DNA of 64,000 nucleotides from Bradyrhizobium canariense (GCF_900105125.1 NZ_LT629750.1:4154001-4218000), one strand, 5' to 3'; counted from the stretch's first letter, positions 50,661 through 59,949 are shown. Notes: generated by a model not told the origin, from the sequence alone. Numbers and translations are program-made.

Positions 50661-51434
50661 TTACTCCGCGGCCTCCGCCAGGTCTTCATCCTCCTTGTTG
50701 TAGTCGTAGACCACGCGGCCATAGGGCAATGTCAGGTCGGCGAGGAAATGATGGGCGCCGATCACGCGACGCACCGGAAAGTCAGCCACGGGCGCGTTGA
50801 CATGCGGCACAAGATGAAGCCGGCCGGGACCGATCCACGATCCCTTGACGACGATGTCAGTCAGGTTGATCGCGACAAGCTGGCAGACTTCCGCCCGGCC
50901 ATCGACACCGGGAATCAATTTCAGATTGATTTGCGTCTTTGACAGCGTCGCACGTGTCAATTCGCCATCGCCTGCCATGGCTTCGTGCTTGTAACCCATG
51001 GTCCCCATGGCGACGAGCTGATTGGCATATTCGAGCGTGCCCGTCAGCGTATCCTTCACCACCTCGAGCTTCGGATGGGCATATTTCTTGGGAAAGCCCC
51101 AGATCTCGCGGCCCGCAGCAATCGGCGGATCGTCGTCAAGATACATCTGCGAGACGAAATTGACGTCTTCGCCATTCAGGCGCGCCGGAATCACCAGACC
51201 GGACTCGGTATAGCTTCCAAAGCCCGAGCTGTCGGGCATCTTGATCCACTCATAGTGCATCAATGGCTGTTCGATCGGCTCCAGCGGTTCAGGCAGGCCG
51301 GCACGGATCAGGTCGGGATCGGTTTCATAGGTGATGACCAGGAATTCGCGATTGACGAAACGATACGGTCCCGCCGGATAGCTCGGGCCCGCCATCGGCA
51401 TCGACGGAAGCTTCAGGATATCTGCCTTGCGCAT
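50661..51434 (-). CDS. adc: Acetoacetate decarboxylase
   Basis: The 257-residue product has the decarboxylase motif EIWGFPKKYAHP with Lys116-Lys117, matching the Schiff-base Lys and its activating neighbour in the clostridial enzyme, and VSQMYLDDDPPIAAGRE just before. It converts acetoacetate to acetone and CO2, or acts on a related beta-keto acid. GAGGGTCATCCG precedes the ATG. It is a single gene between a DUF3551 gene and a patatin gene, with no ketone-body genes nearby. Confidence 0.92.
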   Translation of the reverse strand: MRKADILKLPSMPMAGPSYPAGPYRFVNREFLVITYETDPDLIRAGLPEPLEPIEQPLMHYEWIKMPDSSGFGSYTESGLVIPARLNGEDVNFVSQMYLDDDPPIAAGREIWGFPKKYAHPKLEVVKDTLTGTLEYANQLVAMGTMGYKHEAMAGDGELTRATLSKTQINLKLIPGVDGRAEVCQLVAINLTDIVVKGSWIGPGRLHLVPHVNAPVADFPVRRVIGAHHFLADLTLPYGRVVYDYNKEDEDLAEAAE

Positions 51435-51676
51435 CGGATGACCCTCTATTTCCGGTGAATGATCGGGCCGCCCTCAATTGGCAAACCCCAGCGCAAAATT
51501 GCTATCGGCGGTGTTTGACAGCGATGTGAAGACGTTTGCTTCCGATTAGGATTACGGACTCAGCCTTTGATGCCGGAAGGCGAGGCCTTCAGGACAAGAC
51601 ATCCTTGTCACAACAGCGTCATCGCATTTTTGAATCCTAGAAGGCGACGATCCACCCCGAATTCGAAGAGCACATC

Positions 51677-52837
51677 ATGGATGCGCGCGCGCCGGATACA
51701 GAACTTGCCACCGCGCCGGGCTGGCGACCCGACCGATGCGATCGGATCGCGCTGGTTCTGCAGGGCGGTGGCGCGTTAGGCGCTTATCAGGCGGGCGTCT
51801 ATCAGGCACTGCACGAAGGGGGCATGGAGCCGGATTGGGTTTGCGGCGTCTCCATCGGCGCGATCAATTCGGCCATCATCGCGGGCAACCGGCCCGAGGA
51901 TCGTCTGGAAAAGCTTCAGATCTTCTGGGATCGGATCACCGCACGCAAGGTGTGGCATTACACGCCGGACGGCGACATCTATCGCAAAGCCCGCAACCTC
52001 ACGAGTTCATGGCTGACGACGACGCTGGGCCAGCCCGGCTTCTTCAAGCCGCACGACCTCAATCCGTGGTTAAGCCCCGCCGGCGCGAAAACCGCGACCA
52101 GCTATTACGACACCACGCCGCTGCGCGAGACCTTGCTGGAACTGGTCGACTTCGACCTGATCAATGCGCGCAAAATGCACTTTGCGGTCGGCGCCGTTAA
52201 CGTCCTGACCGGCAACTTCCTGTATTTCGACAACAAGAAAGAAGTGATCGCGCCCGAGCACGTCATGGCCAGCGGCGCGCTGCCGCCCGCGTTGCCGATG
52301 GTCAAAATCGGCACCGATCATTTCTGGGATGGCGGTATCGTTTCCAATACGCCGCTGCAGCATCTGCTGGACCAGGACGACAGGAAAAACTCGCTGGTAT
52401 TCCAGGTCGACCTCTTCAGCGCCCGCGGCCTGTTACCCCGCGATATTCACGAGGTTTTGGCGCGGCACAAGGATATCGTTTATTCCTCGCGCACCCGCTA
52501 CAACACCGATGTCTATAAGCGCATGAATAATCTGAAAGCGGACTTCTACAAGGCGCTGCTGAAAATCCCGGAAAATCAACTAAGCAACGAGGAACGTGCG
52601 ACGCGCGATCATTTGGCGCATCTGCCCGGGATGACCATCCTTCAGATGATCTATCAGCAGAGGATCTATGAAGGCGATTCGAAGGACCACGAATTCTCGG
52701 CGACTTCGATGCGCGAACATTGGCAAAGCGGTCTGGACGACACGAGGAGAACCCTGCAACGCCGCGATTGGCTGGCGATGCCGGAGGAAGGCATGAGCAT
52801 CGTCGTGCATGACGTGCACCGCGAGCGGGACTATTGA
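51677..52837 (+). CDS. Patatin-like phospholipase with C-terminal DUF3734
   Basis: The 386-residue product has the patatin glycine-rich loop QGGGALGAYQAGV near residue 29, the nucleophile Ser59 in GVSIGA and the dyad Asp218 in WDGGIVSNTPL. The C-terminal 120 residues (DIVYSSRTRYNTDVYKRMNN, MTILQMIYQQRIYEGDSKDHEFS) match DUF3734, often fused to bacterial patatins. It probably cleaves acyl chains from phospholipids or polyhydroxyalkanoate-related esters. No signal peptide is seen. GAAGAG lies upstream of ATG 51677. Confidence 0.9.
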   Translation: MDARAPDTELATAPGWRPDRCDRIALVLQGGGALGAYQAGVYQALHEGGMEPDWVCGVSIGAINSAIIAGNRPEDRLEKLQIFWDRITARKVWHYTPDGDIYRKARNLTSSWLTTTLGQPGFFKPHDLNPWLSPAGAKTATSYYDTTPLRETLLELVDFDLINARKMHFAVGAVNVLTGNFLYFDNKKEVIAPEHVMASGALPPALPMVKIGTDHFWDGGIVSNTPLQHLLDQDDRKNSLVFQVDLFSARGLLPRDIHEVLARHKDIVYSSRTRYNTDVYKRMNNLKADFYKALLKIPENQLSNEERATRDHLAHLPGMTILQMIYQQRIYEGDSKDHEFSATSMREHWQSGLDDTRRTLQRRDWLAMPEEGMSIVVHDVHRERDY

Positions 52838-52845
52838 TCGCCGAT

Positions 52846-52899
52846 AGCGTTTTCCAGCGAAGTGCGGAGCGCTTCGCGCGAAGAAAGCGCATCAAAGCG
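52846..52899. repeat. Rhizobiales-type intergenic repeat
   Basis: AGCGTTTTCCAGCGAAGTG and CGCGAAGAAAGCGCATCAAAG resemble the GAGCGAAGTG...GTGAAGAAAACGCGTC element that recurs between genes in Bradyrhizobium and relatives. It lies after the patatin gene. Confidence 0.5.
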
Positions 52900-52916
52900 A
52901 AAGGCTAAGGCCCGCG

Positions 52917-53528
52917 TCACCACATCGTCTTTTGCGCCCGCTCCGGCCATTCCCTATCGTAGCTCTCGCCGCCGACCGCGTTATCGCTCATCGAAGCCAG
53001 GATCTGTCCCGGCGTCGGCAGGCTTTTGGGATCAACCCGCTTGTCCGGATTCCATAAATCGGACCGCACGATCGCGCGGGCACACTGAAAGTAGATCTCA
53101 CCCACCGTCATGACGATGACCGTGCGCGGTGCCTTGCCCTCCATCTTGAACGACGCCAGCAGATCCGGGTCCGCCGACACCTGCCCGTGGCCGTTGATGC
53201 GCAGCGTGCTGCCGGAGCCCGGAATCAGGAACAGCAGTGCGATCCTGGGATCGCGTACGATATTGCGCAGCGAGTCGATCCGGTTGTTGCCGCGGCGGTC
53301 GGGCATCATCAACGTTTTTTCGTCATGCACCCGGACGAAGCCGGGCAGATCGCCACGCGGCGAGCAATCCAGTCCCTCCGGCCCGGATGTCGCCAACGCC
53401 GCGAACGGCGATTTGTCGATCAGCACGCGATAGAGCGGCGTGACGCGGTCTGCTACTTTTACCGTGGATGCATCGTTCGGCTGGCCATAGATCGCCTCGA
53501 GTTGCTCGACGGTTGCGATATCAGACAT
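52917..53528 (-). CDS. Pyridoxamine 5'-phosphate oxidase-like flavoprotein
   Basis: The 203-residue product has the PNPOx split-barrel: PFAALATSGPEGLDCSPRGDLPGFVRV near residues 40-65, LMMPDRRGNNRIDSLRNIVRDPRIALLFLIPG near 72-104 and LRINGHGQV near 108. Such proteins bind FMN or F420-like cofactors. Start ATG 53528 has CAGGAGG and lies 20 bases after the phnN stop, on the same strand, so it is probably the last gene of the phn operon. A role in phosphonate use is not established for this family. Confidence 0.82.
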   Translation of the reverse strand: MSDIATVEQLEAIYGQPNDASTVKVADRVTPLYRVLIDKSPFAALATSGPEGLDCSPRGDLPGFVRVHDEKTLMMPDRRGNNRIDSLRNIVRDPRIALLFLIPGSGSTLRINGHGQVSADPDLLASFKMEGKAPRTVIVMTVGEIYFQCARAIVRSDLWNPDKRVDPKSLPTPGQILASMSDNAVGGESYDREWPERAQKTMW

Positions 53529-53548
53529 GGCTGCCTCCTGGTCTCCGT

Positions 53549-54142
53549 TTATTCGTCCCAGCGATCGCCTTTGATAATCCGAACGAACTGGCGCGCGTGA
53601 TATTCGGCGCTGCTGACATTCACGATGGTGATATCGGGTGTTGCTGCAGCATCGACCGTGCGACCGAGCCGTTGATCGATCTTGCCGTCGCTGCTGCGCG
53701 CCCGCATCGCAAGCCTTTCGGCAAGAACCTGAGGCGGCGCCGTGATCAAGATCACCGCGACATCGGCGTACGCCTGGCGCATCGCGCCAATGATTGTGCG
53801 CGATACGTTGGCAATCACCGTGCGGCCGGCGCGGATATCATCGTCAATCGCGCGCGGCAGCGCGTAGCAATGGCCATGCGCCTCCCAATGCATGGCGTAC
53901 GCATCGTTCGCGAGCGCCTGCCGGAAGGCATCATGGCTGATTTGCGCATTGTCCTCGGAGGCCGACGCCTCGCGCGTGACCAAGCGGCGCGGAAACACGA
54001 TGTTGAGATCATCCGCACAGGCAGATCTCGCGAGGCCAAGCAGCGTATCCTTGCCTGCGCCGCTCGGACCCACCACCAGAACAAGCCGGCCCGGACCGAT
54101 CGCTCGCGGCCGGTGACCGGATGTCGTCAATGTTTCCGTCAT
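53549..54142 (-). CDS. phnN: Ribose 1,5-bisphosphate phosphokinase PhnN
   Basis: The 197-residue kinase has a P-loop GPSGAGKDT near residue 25 and the guanylate-kinase-like fold with RRLVTREASASEDNAQIS near 52. It makes PRPP from ribose 1,5-bisphosphate and ATP, the late step of C-P lyase phosphonate breakdown. The ATG at 54142 overlaps the phnM stop (ATGA). Eight more residues are possible in the longer frame, but the overlap and family length favour this start. Confidence 0.92.
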   Translation of the reverse strand: MTETLTTSGHRPRAIGPGRLVLVVGPSGAGKDTLLGLARSACADDLNIVFPRRLVTREASASEDNAQISHDAFRQALANDAYAMHWEAHGHCYALPRAIDDDIRAGRTVIANVSRTIIGAMRQAYADVAVILITAPPQVLAERLAMRARSSDGKIDQRLGRTVDAAATPDITIVNVSSAEYHARQFVRIIKGDRWDE

Positions 54143-55293
54143 GCCACACGCTGCCCTTCCCGCCATGCCGCACGCACCACCGGGACATCGCGCGCAATAT
54201 GCACGCGGATCAGGTCAGCGCGCTTGCCGACCGCAATCTCGCCGCGATCGGAAAGGCCGACCGCTTCCGCGGGCGTTTTGGTGACGGTGCGGACCGCAGA
54301 GGCGAGATCGATCGCGGGCACGCGCTGTGGCAATTGCAGCGCGCCCATCAACAGGCTCGAAGGGATGTAATCGGACGACAGAATGTCCAACAGCCCTTCG
54401 CGGGCGAGATCGACTGCGGCGATATTGCCGGAATGCGAGCCGCCGCGCACCACGTTCGGCGCCCCCATCAGAATGCCGATGCCGGCCTGGTGCAAGCCGC
54501 GCGCGGCTTCCATCGTGGTCGGAAACTCAGCCACCGAAACCCGGTCGCGGATCGCGTCGGTGACGTTGTCCCCCGTAGTGTCATCATGGCTCGCAAGCGG
54601 GATCTCGTGCTGATGCGCCAGTGCCACGATCGCGCGCATATTGGTCGCCGCGTACGCCTTCTGATAGGCGAAGCGCTTTTCAAACAGCACGTCGAGCTCG
54701 GCGTCGGTCATCCCGGCGCCCTTGCCGCGGTAATAATCGCGCAGCTTGCCCTCATCGCGAAACTGCCGCTGGCCCGGCGTATGATCCATCAACGACATCA
54801 GCCGCACGTCCGGCCGGCCAACGAGCTCCTTGGCCTCCTCGACCACGCTTGGCATCGGGATTTCGCAGCGCAGATGCAGGAAATGATCGGCTCGCAACAG
54901 ATTGCCGTCGCGCGCGGTCGCGATCGCCTCGGCCAGCAAACCAGCCCGCCCGTCAACCTCCTCGGCGCCATCTTCGCGCCAGACCCGCAGCGAATCCAGC
55001 ACCGTCGTGATGCCCGATGTCGCGAGCTGCCCGTCATAGGAGATGACGGCGGCGATCGGGTCCCAGAATACTTTTGGGCGCGGCACATAATGGGCTTCCA
55101 GATGATCGGTATGCAGTTCGATCAGGCCCGGCATGACCAGATCGCCGCCCGCATCCTCGCTGCCTGCAGGCGCGCTGCCCTCGCCATATTCAGCAACACG
55201 GCCATCGGAAAAGGCGATCCAGCCACGTTCGATCACACGGTCCGCCAGAACGATCCTGGCATTGCCAATGACGGTTTCGGACGTTGATTTCAT
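54139..55293 (-). CDS. phnM: Alpha-D-ribose 1-methylphosphonate 5-triphosphate diphosphatase PhnM
   Basis: The 384-residue amidohydrolase-fold enzyme has LIELHTDHLEAHYVPRP near residue 55 with metal-binding His, a Lys/His region near LMDHTPGQRQF at 195 and ASHDDTT near 235. It removes pyrophosphate from the ribose-methylphosphonate triphosphate made by PhnGHIL. It is 15 bases after phnL and overlaps phnN by 4 bases. Confidence 0.93.
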   Translation of the reverse strand: MKSTSETVIGNARIVLADRVIERGWIAFSDGRVAEYGEGSAPAGSEDAGGDLVMPGLIELHTDHLEAHYVPRPKVFWDPIAAVISYDGQLATSGITTVLDSLRVWREDGAEEVDGRAGLLAEAIATARDGNLLRADHFLHLRCEIPMPSVVEEAKELVGRPDVRLMSLMDHTPGQRQFRDEGKLRDYYRGKGAGMTDAELDVLFEKRFAYQKAYAATNMRAIVALAHQHEIPLASHDDTTGDNVTDAIRDRVSVAEFPTTMEAARGLHQAGIGILMGAPNVVRGGSHSGNIAAVDLAREGLLDILSSDYIPSSLLMGALQLPQRVPAIDLASAVRTVTKTPAEAVGLSDRGEIAVGKRADLIRVHIARDVPVVRAAWREGQRVA

Positions 55294-55308
55294 CTTAAAG
55301 AGCTTCCT

Positions 55309-56019
55309 TCATGCCGCCGCCGCGAACGATGTCACGTCGACGATCCGGTCGGCGATCAGATGGCGTATTTCATCGTCGTGGACGATCGCCACCATGGCGA
55401 CACCCTGACGTTTCTTTTGATCGATCAGATCGACCACGACGGCGCGATTGGCCGCATCGAGCGAGGCGGTCGGCTCATCCAGCAACAAGATCGGCAGGTC
55501 GGAAATGAATCCCCGCGCGATGTTGACGCGCTGCTGCTCGCCGCCCGAGAAAGTCGACGGCGGCAACGCCCACAGCCGTTCGGGGATATTGAGGCGGCGC
55601 AACAATTGCCCCGCTTGTTCGCGCGCCTCTGCGCGCGCGATCCCGTTCGAGATCAACGGTTCCGCCACCACGTCGATGGTGGCAACGCGAGGCACCGCGC
55701 GCAGGAACTGGCTGACATAACCAATGGTGGAACGGCGCACGCTGAGCACTTGCCGCGGCTCGGCTTTGGCAAGATCGATCACCTCGCCCAGATGACGGAT
55801 GCCGATACGGCCGCTGTCGCAGCGATAATTGCCGAAGATCATCTTCAGGATCGAGGATTTGCCGGCGCCCGATGGTCCCGACAGCACGACGCATTCGCCC
55901 GATACGACGTGGAACGAGACGCCGCGCACCACGGGCAGTTCCACCCCGCCCTGCAAATGCATGACAAAACTCTTTTGCGCATGGCTGATATCGATCATTG
56001 CGGTCATTGGCGCGCTCAT
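55309..56019 (-). CDS. phnL: C-P lyase subunit PhnL (ABC-type ATPase)
   Basis: The 236-residue product is an ABC ATPase with Walker A GPSGAGKSS near 50, signature SGGEQQRVNIARG near 160 and Walker B ILLLDEPT near 180. In the C-P lyase system PhnL is needed with PhnGHI to attach methylphosphonate to ATP rather than for transport. Its start overlaps the phnK stop by 4 bases. Confidence 0.92.
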   Translation of the reverse strand: MSAPMTAMIDISHAQKSFVMHLQGGVELPVVRGVSFHVVSGECVVLSGPSGAGKSSILKMIFGNYRCDSGRIGIRHLGEVIDLAKAEPRQVLSVRRSTIGYVSQFLRAVPRVATIDVVAEPLISNGIARAEAREQAGQLLRRLNIPERLWALPPSTFSGGEQQRVNIARGFISDLPILLLDEPTASLDAANRAVVVDLIDQKKRQGVAMVAIVHDDEIRHLIADRIVDVTSFAAAA

Positions 56020-56816
56020 GCCGGTAAAATCGAAGAAACAAGCAGTTGGGTATAGGGCTCGCGTGGATCGTCGAGCACCTGATCGGTCAACCCGGTCTCG
56101 ATCACGCGGCCACCTTTCATGACCATCACGCGATGGGACAATAGCCGCGCCACGGCGAGATCGTGGGTGACGACGATGGCCGCCAATCCGAGTTCACTGA
56201 CCAGATTGCGCATCAGGTCGAGCAAGCGCGCCTGTACCGACACGTCGAGGCCGCCGGTCGGTTCGTCCATGAAGACGAGACGCGGCTCGGTCACGAGATT
56301 GCGCGCGATCTGCAGCCGCTGACGCATGCCGCCTGAATAAGTTCGTGGTGCATCGTCAATGCGCCCGACATCGATTTCGACGCGCTCTAGCCAGGACGAC
56401 GCGGTGTCGCGGATCCGGCCGTAGTGGTTCCAGCCCACCGCCATCAACCGCTCGCCGACATTGGCGCCGGCCGACACCGCCATCCGCAAACCTTGCGCCG
56501 GATCCTGGTGCACATAGCCCCAGTCGGTGCGAAACAAAAACCGCCGTTCGGCTTCGCCCAACGCGGCGAGGTCACGCATGACGCCGTCGCGCATCCGGTA
56601 CGATACCCGTCCTGCACTCGGCGCAAGCTGGGCCGACAGCAATTGCAACAGCGTCGACTTGCCCGAACCGGATTCGCCGACGATCGCCAGCACCTCGCCG
56701 GAATAGAGCGCAAAGGAAACATCGCGGCAGGCCATCAACCGGCCGTAGGACTTGCCTAAGGCGTCTGCGACCAAGAGCGGCTGATCGTCATTTGCGGCGT
56801 TTAGCATCTCAGCCAT
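56016..56816 (-). CDS. phnK: C-P lyase subunit PhnK (ABC-type ATPase)
   Basis: The 266-residue ABC ATPase has Walker A GESGSGKST near 45, signature SGGMRQRLQIARN near 158 and Walker B LVFMDEPT near 178. In E. coli PhnK binds the PhnGHIJ core complex. The ATG at 56816 follows AAGGAGAGGG, which lies inside the end of phnJ, and the two genes overlap by 8 bases. Confidence 0.92.
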   Translation of the reverse strand: MAEMLNAANDDQPLLVADALGKSYGRLMACRDVSFALYSGEVLAIVGESGSGKSTLLQLLSAQLAPSAGRVSYRMRDGVMRDLAALGEAERRFLFRTDWGYVHQDPAQGLRMAVSAGANVGERLMAVGWNHYGRIRDTASSWLERVEIDVGRIDDAPRTYSGGMRQRLQIARNLVTEPRLVFMDEPTGGLDVSVQARLLDLMRNLVSELGLAAIVVTHDLAVARLLSHRVMVMKGGRVIETGLTDQVLDDPREPYTQLLVSSILPA

Positions 56817-57693
56817 GCGCCCTCTCCTTGTGCGGCGCCGCACTTTCGCTGCCGCGATGGCCGTTGGCTTGCCGGGTCTCGCAGTAATCGGTATCGGAGC
56901 AGACGAACATGCGGCTGCCCTGGTCGTCGGTCACGATTTCATCGAGGTAGGAATCATCGGCGCCGCACAGTGCGCAAGGCGCGTCGAACCGGTAGCGGCT
57001 GAACGGATGATCCTCGAAATCGAGCGACACCACGGAGGTATGCGGCGGGATCGCATAGATCCGCTTTTCGCGCCCGGCGCCAAATAGCTGTAACGCGGAG
57101 CAATTATCCATCTTCGGATTATCGAATTTCGGCGTCGGCGACGGATCCATCACGTAGCGGGCGTTCACCTTCACCGGATAGGCATAGGAAGTCGCGATAT
57201 GGCCGAAGCGGGCGATGTCCTCATAGAGCTTGACGTGCATCAATCCATATTCGCCGAGCGCATGCATGCGCCGTGTTTCGGTCTCGCGCGGTTCAAGAAA
57301 GCGCAGGGGTTCGGGGATCGGCACCTGATAGACCAGCACCTGGCCCGAATGCAGCGACGCTTCGGGAATCCGATGCCGGGTCTGGATCACGGTCGCATCC
57401 GCCGTGCTGGTGGTGGTCGCAACACCGGCGGTCTTGGCGAAGAACTTGCGGATCGAGATCGCGTTGGTGGTGTCGTCGGAGCCCTGATCGATCACCTTCA
57501 AGACGTCGTCCGGCCCAAGTATGGCAGCCGTCACCTGCACGCCGCCGGTGCCCCAGCCGTAGGGCATCGGCATCTCGCGGCTGGCGAACGGCACCTGATA
57601 GCCGGGAACAGCGATCGCTTTCAGGATCGCACGGCGGATCATCCGCTTGGTCTGTTCGTCCAGATAAGCGAAGTTATAGGTCGGCGCGTTCAT
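56809..57693 (-). CDS. phnJ: Radical SAM C-P lyase PhnJ
   Basis: The 294-residue protein keeps the Cys set of E. coli PhnJ shifted by one: Cys240, Cys243 and Cys265 for the 4Fe-4S cluster (CALCG...VCSD) and Cys271 (DYCETR) as the thiyl-radical residue. GWGTGGVQVTAA near residue 47 carries the conserved glycine-rich segment. It cleaves the C-P bond of ribose-methylphosphonate phosphate, releasing the alkane. The start overlaps the phnI stop by 4 bases. Confidence 0.95.
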   Translation of the reverse strand: MNAPTYNFAYLDEQTKRMIRRAILKAIAVPGYQVPFASREMPMPYGWGTGGVQVTAAILGPDDVLKVIDQGSDDTTNAISIRKFFAKTAGVATTTSTADATVIQTRHRIPEASLHSGQVLVYQVPIPEPLRFLEPRETETRRMHALGEYGLMHVKLYEDIARFGHIATSYAYPVKVNARYVMDPSPTPKFDNPKMDNCSALQLFGAGREKRIYAIPPHTSVVSLDFEDHPFSRYRFDAPCALCGADDSYLDEIVTDDQGSRMFVCSDTDYCETRQANGHRGSESAAPHKERAHG

Positions 57694-58796
57694 TCCGCGG
57701 CCTCCTGCAGCGGCGATGAAGCCTCCGCCGCCTCGTTGAATTCCTTGCGCAGCTTGCGCAGCAGGCCGAGTTCGGACTGGAAGTCGACATAATGCGGCAG
57801 TTTCAGATGTTCGACGAATCCGGTCGCCTGCACATTGTCGGAATGCGACATCACAAACTCCTCGTCCTGGGCCGGCGCCAAAATTTCTTCGCCAAGCTCG
57901 CGGGCGCGCAGGGTGCGATCCACCAGCGCCATCGACATGGTCTTGCGCTCGCTATGCCCGAACGCCAGCCCGTAGCCGCGCGTAAAGCACGGCGCCTCCG
58001 TCGCCGAACCCTTGAACTGGTTGACCATCTGGCATTCGGTCAGCGTGATCGAGCCGAGTGGCACCGCAAAGCCGACGTCTTCGGCCATGAATTCCACCTC
58101 GACCTCACCGAGCCGGATTTCGCCGGCAAAGGGATGGTTGCGGCCGTAGCCGCGCTGCGAGGAATAACCTAAGGCGAGCAGAAAACCCTCGTCGGCGCGC
58201 GCCAGGTTCTGCAGCCGCAGGTCGCGGTCGGCGGGAAAGCTCAGGGGTTCGCGCGTCAGATCACCCACGGGAGCATCGGCATCGGCTTGCGGCGAGGTTT
58301 CGATCAGGCCATCGCGGCCGAGGATGTCGGTGACACGCGGCATCACCGTAACGGAGACATCTGATGTCGCGGGCGGCTCGGGAACAAGACCCTCGGCGAG
58401 TTGCGGATCGAGCAGCCGATGGGTGTAGTCGAACGTGGGTCCGAGAATCTGGCCGCCCGGGATATCCTTGAACGTCGAGGATATCCGGCGCCGCACGGCC
58501 ATCTTGCCGGTATCGACCGGCTCGGTGGCGCCGAAGCGCGGCAAGGTGGCGCGAAAGGCCCGGACCAGGAAGATCGCCTCGATCATGTCGCCGCGCGCCT
58601 GCTTGATGGCGAGCGCCGCAAGTTCGCGATCGTAAAGCGAGCCTTCGGTCATCACTCGATCGACGCCAAGGCTGAGTTGTTCGGAGATCTGGGCAAGCGA
58701 GACCTCCGGAATTTCGCGATTACCGCGGCGCTCATGCGCCAGCAGCCGATGCGCGTTCTCGATGGCGCGTTCGCCTCCCTTGACGGCGACATACAT
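57690..58796 (-). CDS. phnI: C-P lyase core subunit PhnI
   Basis: The 368-residue product matches PhnI in length and in blocks such as YVAVKGGERAIENAHRLLAHERRG at the start and QGMRKTMSMALVDR-like sequence near residue 285. PhnI is the nucleosidase subunit that, with PhnG, PhnH and PhnL, forms the ribose-phosphonate bond. AAAGGAGG precedes the ATG, three bases after phnH. Confidence 0.93.
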   Translation of the reverse strand: MYVAVKGGERAIENAHRLLAHERRGNREIPEVSLAQISEQLSLGVDRVMTEGSLYDRELAALAIKQARGDMIEAIFLVRAFRATLPRFGATEPVDTGKMAVRRRISSTFKDIPGGQILGPTFDYTHRLLDPQLAEGLVPEPPATSDVSVTVMPRVTDILGRDGLIETSPQADADAPVGDLTREPLSFPADRDLRLQNLARADEGFLLALGYSSQRGYGRNHPFAGEIRLGEVEVEFMAEDVGFAVPLGSITLTECQMVNQFKGSATEAPCFTRGYGLAFGHSERKTMSMALVDRTLRARELGEEILAPAQDEEFVMSHSDNVQATGFVEHLKLPHYVDFQSELGLLRKLRKEFNEAAEASSPLQEAAE

Positions 58797-58799
58797 GCG

Positions 58800-59408
58800 T
58801 TAGCCTCCTTTGGCGACAGACCGCGTGGTGCGGGGGATCGCCACAATGCAATCGTCATGAACCAGCACGATATCGATGCCGCGCGGAAACAGCGTGGCGT
58901 TGACGGTGAGCCGCTCGAACAGGTCCGAAGGTTCGATCGTCGCCTGCAAGACGGTACTGCCGTCGATGCCCGGGCCGCGCAGTTCAACAGCTTGCCCCTC
59001 TGTCAGACTGTCGACTTGAAGGATCAGCGTGGTGGAGCGATCGGGATATTCGTTGCTGCCAAACGCAAAGCGGTTGAGTTGGGGAAGCGCCTTTGCATCG
59101 CCGATCAACGCAAAACTGCAGATCGAGGAGTCTGCGACAACAGGCGCGCTGGTGTGGAATTTGAGCCATTTCGATACGTCCGGCGTCTCTGACATCGACG
59201 GGTCGAGCCAAAGCGGCGTGTCGTGATCGAACAAGGTGAGCGCGATGGCGGCGATGCCGCGCATCATGCCGGACGGCGCTCCGCTTACAGCAGAAATGCG
59301 CTGCACGCTGCCGGGCCGCGCCATCGCATCCATGACAGAGCGAAAGGTATTTTGCGCAGACGCGACCTTGTCGGCAAAACCCGCTGGCATTTCGGCAACT
59401 GTTGTCAT
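58800..59408 (-). CDS. phnH: C-P lyase core subunit PhnH
   Basis: The 202-residue product matches PhnH: FADKVASAQNTFRSVMDAMARPG at the start, LTLFDHDTPLWLDP near residue 60 and a C-terminal FPRGIDIVLVHD. It is a structural subunit of the PhnGHIJ core complex. It lies between phnG and phnI with 3-base gaps on either side. Confidence 0.93.
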   Translation of the reverse strand: MTTVAEMPAGFADKVASAQNTFRSVMDAMARPGSVQRISAVSGAPSGMMRGIAAIALTLFDHDTPLWLDPSMSETPDVSKWLKFHTSAPVVADSSICSFALIGDAKALPQLNRFAFGSNEYPDRSTTLILQVDSLTEGQAVELRGPGIDGSTVLQATIEPSDLFERLTVNATLFPRGIDIVLVHDDCIVAIPRTTRSVAKGG

Positions 59409-59411
59409 CGG

Positions 59412-59870
59412 TTAACCCTCGCCGCGCACCAGCGTGTAGAACTCGACCCGCGTTGCCGCGGTCTCCGCCGCCTTCCGATTTCGTTCGGAGGCAACGGCTG
59501 CGCGCAGCGGTGCGAGCACCTGCGCTTCGACAGCGCCGGCATGGTCGGCGCTTTGGATCAGGGCATCGCACAGCGCGATCATGTGCGCCTTCTGCCGGTC
59601 GCGGCCGAGTGTGTAGCCAAAGCCGACCTCACCGGTCGCAAGCCGCACCGCCGCGCGCGAGACCGTGGCCTCGCCCAGATTGAACGGCGCGCCCTCGCCA
59701 CCGACGCGGCCGCGCACCATGACGAGGCCATTTTCCGGCTGGCGCAGATTTTCGTGCGCCGGCAAGGTAATCGCATCAAGCCGCGCGGCAATGTGCGCGA
59801 CATCGGAATGCGCCAGCACCGCCATCGCCGCCTTGCGTTGCGCCTGCTTGCCATCGTCGTCCATTGCCAT
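59412..59870 (-). CDS. phnG: C-P lyase core subunit PhnG
   Basis: The 152-residue product has the PhnG size and blocks (RQPENGLVMVRGRVGGEGAPFNLGEATVSRAAVRL, GYTLGRDRQKAHMIALCDAL). It is the first gene of the catalytic phn operon. ATG 59870 is chosen to fit family length; a much longer frame would run through the operator region and is wrong. Upstream lie the phnF-type palindrome and a possible Pho box. Confidence 0.92.
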   Translation of the reverse strand: MAMDDDGKQAQRKAAMAVLAHSDVAHIAARLDAITLPAHENLRQPENGLVMVRGRVGGEGAPFNLGEATVSRAAVRLATGEVGFGYTLGRDRQKAHMIALCDALIQSADHAGAVEAQVLAPLRAAVASERNRKAAETAATRVEFYTLVRGEG

Positions 59871-59890
59871 GCCTGCAGCCTTGCCTGAAT

Positions 59891-59918
59891 CAAGTTGTCT
59901 ATGATAATAGACAACTTG
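59891..59918. promoter_or_regulatory. Palindromic operator between phnG and phnF
   Basis: Arms CAAGTTGTCTAT and ATAGACAACTTG (12 bases, perfect) surround GATA. The inner GTCTAT/ATAGAC fits GntR/HutC-family operators. It ends 21 bases upstream of the phnG start and 71 before phnF, so PhnF likely represses both. Confidence 0.78.
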
Positions 59919-59931
59919 CCAGGCTGTGCCA

Positions 59932-59949
59932 ATGAATGTTTCATGACAA
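59932..59949 (-). promoter_or_regulatory. Possible PhoB box for the phnG operon
   Basis: On the minus strand TTGTCAT-GAAA-CATTCAT has the 7-4-7 Pho box layout with 11 of 14 unit bases matching CTGTCAT repeats. It is about 62 bases upstream of phnG and beside the palindrome. Confidence 0.5.

Noticed and set aside
54121..55287. 388-codon plus-strand frame opposite phnM
   Set aside because: Shadow of phnM, with no recognisable motif.
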